NCBI GenBank assembly: GCA_009760855.2
Contig: WPIO01000067.1
Span: 805,501-869,500, forward strand
Direction of reading: 5' to 3'
DNA: 64,000 nucleotides
Origin: Cristatella mucedo
Lineage: Eukaryota; Bryozoa; Phylactolaemata; Cristatellidae
The position numbers and the translations under genes are program-made. Position 1 is the first letter of the stretch. Each line of letters starts with the position of its first letter. Positions 51,448-57,400 of this stretch are shown piece by piece. The notes under the pieces were generated by a model, which saw only the letters and a list, made by a program, of their open reading frames with translations, was not told where the DNA came from and made no database searches.

Positions 51448-54400
51448 TCTGCAGAGTAGAGTCCTTTAACTTCCCTTAACGGCAGCTCGACAAGTACAAA
51501 CACCAGACAGCCACACACTAAGCGCATGAAAGAGGTGGTATTATAATCATTGACCACCTACATTGTGTAGGAATATGGGTTTCTCACATAAGGCTATTCC
51601 GTTGCTGACCATAGGCAATAGCTTGCTCAATATCTTAACAGCATGCCAAATTGGTACGCCTATTTGGCAAGCATTGATAAAAACTCGGTTATTGATCCCT
51701 TTCGATGTCCTTCGATGATTCACGTTGAATGCTTTGCCAATTGTAACAAACAGTACCAATATCATGACAATCATTTTAGAGCCAGCATTACTTTTAATCA
51801 CCAAGCAAGCAATCGCACGCACATCCTACTCACTTGAGAACAGCCTGGCCAGACGAAGAGTCGCTGGGCAGCAGCTGACCATTCTTTCTCCACTCCAGCT
51901 GAAGGGTGGAGCCTCCGACGATGCGGCCAGTGAGCACAGCATTAGTTCCGGGCAGGAACGAGTTGCCGTCAGCATTGCCGGGTCGCACCCCGCTAGCAAC
52001 GATCTCCAGCTTGAACAGCGACCATGTGACAATGGAACCGGCTGTAGCAGTAAGATGTTTCACTAACGTCATCGAGTGAGCCCAACATTGTTATCTCAAA
52101 AAGAAATCGTTACAAGGCAGTCTCCGGCTCGATCCTGAATTGGGCATTAAAATAATCCTGGATGGGAGTAGCTGAGTATGCAAAGGAGCTAGTAGTTCTG
52201 AATTAATAATTTTCTAACGATGCAATTTTGATATGCAACGAGCTTTTTCAAAGCAACTAGCCTATATCGGATAGCCATGTTCTTTACTTTTCTGATTAGC
52301 TTAGCCTTTTACCCCGCTCCAGTGTATGATTGCCATTGTGAGTTGATTCATTCTTAAGCTGCACCATCAAACATAAATGTGGATGAATTCAGCATCACGT
52401 GCTTGCAGTAGGTACAATTTCACTGGAAAAACTGGGTCAGATTTTTTTCTTACTTTCGCATACAGTGAATAGTGTCACAGTCAAGCCTATGCATATCTTT
52501 AATTCAAAAGCTCTGGTCGCCCAAGACTTTTCGTCACTCTTCTTAAATTGTGACTAAATCTACCAATATCTTTGCTCAGATCCCAAGCTTTTACACATGT
52601 CAGGCTAATTTTGAGGCATTAGGCGTACGGTAAATATAAAACCAATATTGCTTGCGTATTTGTGCTCTTGCCTGCTGTAGACACCACAATGCTTCCTCCA
52701 CTGGAGAAAGAACCATATTCGTTTTGAGCTGTGCACAAGTACGAGCCGGCATCATCTGCTTGGAATGATGGAATTCTGCAACAGAGAGTACGTTTATAAA
52801 AGGGAGAGATAACAATATGTAATTCATTCTTATAGCTGAGTAAGAGAACCCAAACTCTACTCAAGCACTTTACAACGAAAGGCTCGAGCCCATGACCTTC
52901 GTCTTAATGGCTCATAATTTTCTCCAAGGCGAAACTAAAACTGAATTGAGCAGATTTTGCTAACATCTCTGGTTTCGCATTCACACGAAGCAGTGATAAA
53001 CAGCCGAGCTAAGGTTGGATGAACTTTGCCAATTGCCAGCAATCCATTGAGTTTGAACTGTAAGCAGAGTATCTCCTATCTTCTTAAATACTTTCAGTTA
53101 TATCACATCATGCAATTCGGGTTTGTTTAGACCGAGATAACACATCCAAATTGATCAAAGCATCCGCGACTTCCCGTCTTGTCTTCCGTTACACACTGCT
53201 TGCTGACATATCGGCCAGTGCAATTAGGTGCTTACGGCTGGCGAAAAGACTCTGCAGCTAGGCTTGTATGTTGCGATCCTCCCAGTCGGAACATCACACC
53301 ACTTCTCACAAACCTGCATTGGCTCTCAGTCAAGCAAAGCATATACTTGAAGGTTGTTTTACTTATTTCAAGGTCTCAACACTGCTTGGCTCCAGCCTGC
53401 CTTTGTAATCTACTCCCAGCCAGGCTAAGCATCGTAACAGCTGCTTTCCGAAATCCAAGGGTTTACCAATCACTCGTGCAACTCTCTTATTCTCCTAAAC
53501 CCTGCCTTTAGTTCGCATGCTCCCAAAGCTTGGAACAAACTCCCGACTTGCGACTCGACATCTTCAGATCTGACCGCGTTCAACAAGAAACTAAAAACTC
53601 ATCTATTTATCGCAGCATTTAAGGGGTTCCTATGATTTTTTCTGTATGTGCTTAAGCGTTCTGACGTCGAGCATGGTGCCACTAATCAAAGTGGCACGCC
53701 GACCTCGTGTATGTCACCTTTAACTGGGTTATTCGTGTCGTTTATCGACCATGACACCACTTTCCATTCGATCGCATTTCATTTGCAACAGATTTAGTGC
53801 CGATATAGAGATTGAGCTCTCGGCTGGTGCTATATCAAAATAATTATTATTGTTGGAAATAATTTTGCATAATAATGCAAAGCCGCAGATGGCAGCCAGT
53901 AATTTTGCCAGAGAATTTATAAAATTGCTGAAGAAGCACTAGAAAGCGTTTAACTGCCTGCCTCTTTAAAAAATCTAGCCTTTTAAACCATCGCCATACC
54001 CAGTGCTTTTGGGCAGTGATTGTTAGGAGGTAACATTAGTTGAAATGATGAATGATTTTATTTTAGTTTAAGGCGTCACGTAAATGCCAAAAACTAGTGC
54101 ATACGATTCTGTATGTACGCTAGGTTCGGTTGGCTGGGACGGCAGTAAGTAATAGGGGCCTCCTCCAGGGCCGGGGCTTGACGTATATGCCATGCGGACA
54201 TGTAACCACTGTTCTTGTTGACTTGATACTGGCCGGCTAAGTCATTATGTTAGAAGCTCTCGGTCACACCGAGCTATGCATCTTGATGAGTGCTGGCATG
54301 GTCGGGCGATGCGGCCATGCAAGCAAGGCAAAGAGGGCACAAAGGCCGCAGCCGGGCTGGAGATAAGCACACTATAAACTATGGCTTGTATATTCCGTTT

Positions 54401-57400
54401 TACCCCTGTATCTTTTAGTTCCTAGCCTCCCTTCACGAACTTGCAGTCTCGGCGAGTTAAGGCGAACGGTACTAGTGAATCCCTGTAACTGCAGGCAATG
54501 TCTTATTAGCAATGTCGTCTTTGCTGATACTTTTTCGGATTGTGGCTCATCTTCAAGATTCCTCTATTTCGAGGTTGTTCCGACATCAGGAGGGCTCGCT
54601 TGGTGTTCCGTGCTTGCTAAACCCTGCAGCCCAATTTACCCAGGGCTTGCAGCGATTCGGTTGACCTCCCCTGTTGTTGTTAATAGGTGCGATATTGCTT
54701 AATATTTTCTTGATTTCATGGAGGTTTAATCAAAAGGCACTCGTCTTGCCCTAGCTCAGTGTCGTGGCCGACGGGAGGCGTGGCCGGAGCATGGCCATAG
54801 CAAGGCCGGGCTTGACAGCAAACAGTTTCTGCCCTATCCCCACCGGATCTCGACGACAAGTCTAACAGCTAGCCACCGCGTTGAATATCTGAGCAGTGCT
54901 GCAGGTTTTGTGACCGGAAAGGTAGCATACACATGTGTTGCCGTGAACGGTTAGTTTTATGTCAGGAGACGAGATCCAGAATTTAGATTTAGAAGTAAAC
55001 TGACTGCCCATGGCAAACCCCGACTTTCGAAGCTCGTTTGAGCATCCCACTCAGTCACAAACGGAAGGTAACATAAAAAGGGCTAATAACGGCAGGCCAC
55101 TCAGTTTTAATCAGTTGCTCATGGTCCTCATGGAAATTATTATTCTCATATAAGCCCGCTTCTATTTTTGTAACAGTTAACTGCCTTCCTCTTTCTACAG
55201 TTTTCTAATTATTGGTTCCTATTTTCTGGAGAACCATGCCTTTCGCTCCCACTCTTTGTGTATATCTAGCACTCAATCAATCTAAATGTTTTCGTATTCT
55301 CTTCGCCTAGATTTGTATATACTGTGTACCATAAAAGATACACAAAAATATCACAAGTCAATTTGTACATGTTCTAAAGAACTTCTTATACAATGTTCCT
55401 GAAAAAAAATATTACACAATCTAGACGTTCCACTGAGAAATGTTTAGCCTGTACATATGTAGATAGCCCATGAGCCGATCAAAACGTTTGGTGTTGCTAT
55501 TTCACAAATTAATGCACACGATTAAGTTTCAGCTGCTTACTGAAATTTTTTATCACCTTGTTACTTGTTTCTAGATATGTGCGAATTAGTAAACCAATTC
55601 ATATCCCCAACTAATGCAATTACAAAATTAATAATAGCACACTAGTTAAAGCGCCCTCAGAGAGGTCAATCTCTCTCTCGGCTTTTCACGCATCCAGCAA
55701 AGGAAGAATCATTGAAAGTCTGGGAGTATCATGCTCAGCAAATAAACAAAAAATAGCATAGTTAGAGGTCATATGCACAATGTAATCACGAAAGAGTGGT
55801 TAGTGGCAGCATGTGCAGTGTTTGCAAGCATAAGCACGTAATGGGCGAATCACGGGAACCACTAAATCCTGTCTTTAAAAAAGTGCCTTTCTAGTTTCTT
55901 TTTAAATGTGGTCAACTCAGGGCTTAGGATACTGATCCTGGTCCTGTCTTCACAATGCTCCTACTTGGTATGGGTCTACGAATATATCACCGTAGACACA
56001 GCAGGAACACTCAATCTACGTTTTCTACGGACTCTCTAATTTTTAAAGTGTATATGATTAGAATCTGGTATATGTTTATTCTAGTACTTCAGCATGTGTC
56101 TCCCTGTGTGTGTATGTGTGGCTGCCTCTTCTTCATTCCCTCAACTGGATGGCGTTTGTCAGATCCTGTCTTTAATCTCTCATCACTTCGTCTCTTTCTC
56201 CGTCGCGTATGTGCTACCACTGTCTTACTTACGTGAGTGTATTGCCATTGATGACGACCTTGCTTGGCAACGAAACCACCTGATTTAATCTGATTTTTCG
56301 CCATATGATTCTTGGGGCTGGACTTCCATTGGCATCGCAGATAGCAGTAAAGGTTCCACCAATGGTGACGTCTCCGCTGTTGCCACTTTTCACCGTCACC
56401 AAGGTGGGTTGAAAGTTAACTTCAACAAGAGCAGCAAAATAAGTATGTGTTCCATGGTGTGTGAGAGAGTTGGGCACCAAAAAAGTGGAATGTTTATTTC
56501 ACAACTGGTCGGTGCAAACTTTGCAGACGGAGCAAGCTGAGGCGTTCCAGATTCTCTGCGAAACTCTGGGAGCCGAAAAGAAAGGAATAATACGGCCACA
56601 GTTCGTCGAAGGAAGAGTAATTAAATTAGATGTACATTTTCACGATTAGTCTGGAAAGAGAATAAGTCAGTACCTTGCGGGTTCCCATTACCTCCGACCT
56701 CCACGCCAATATTCACAGCACCGCTTGATGATCCAAAGTCGTTTTGAGCTAAGCAGACATACAATCCGGAATCCTGCACTTGGACTGATGGTATTCTATA
56801 AAAAAAGACTTGGTTGGGCAATGACATGTAAACCTTGGTCTATCTACTGATTCTGGTTATCATGCACTGTCTAGAAATAAGCACAGTAGAAAAATCGACA
56901 TTGTATTGTGCCCTACAAGAGCCAGGTTTCTTTTTGGAAATTTTGAGTGTGCTGAAAAATAATTAGCATCGATTGTGTCATCACCATTAACTAGGGGAGA
57001 CAACCTACGCTAACCCACAAAAAAAGATGAGAGACAGGTACTTTTGCAGCTTCAATTTATTAGTTCAGCTTCAAAGTTTAAGTTAAATAGTATATTTAAA
57101 GCCATCATTTGAGAGTAATTTCTGTGCTTTGGAAGCAATTGACATATATTTTTTTTTATCAAAAGTACGCGTGATTATTTTTCGGAGAAGGAACTTGAGT
57201 AAGAAGGTTGGTCAATACTTCATCTAGCTTGATAGGTAAATAGTTCGGTTTGCATGCCAATGCTATAAGGACTAGAATTGAGAAATAAATTGAAATACTG
57301 CATTATGGAGAGTAACTGACTTCCCATAAGAACTGGTGCGATGTTGAAATTGTGATGTCCATGATGGGTCACTCTTTTGTAGATGCTTACACCTGATGTG

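Noticed and set aside
49284-56480. Possibility that each unit is a separate small gene
   Set aside because: No start codons, stop codons or terminal exons are seen between units, and every unit boundary is a phase-compatible intron.
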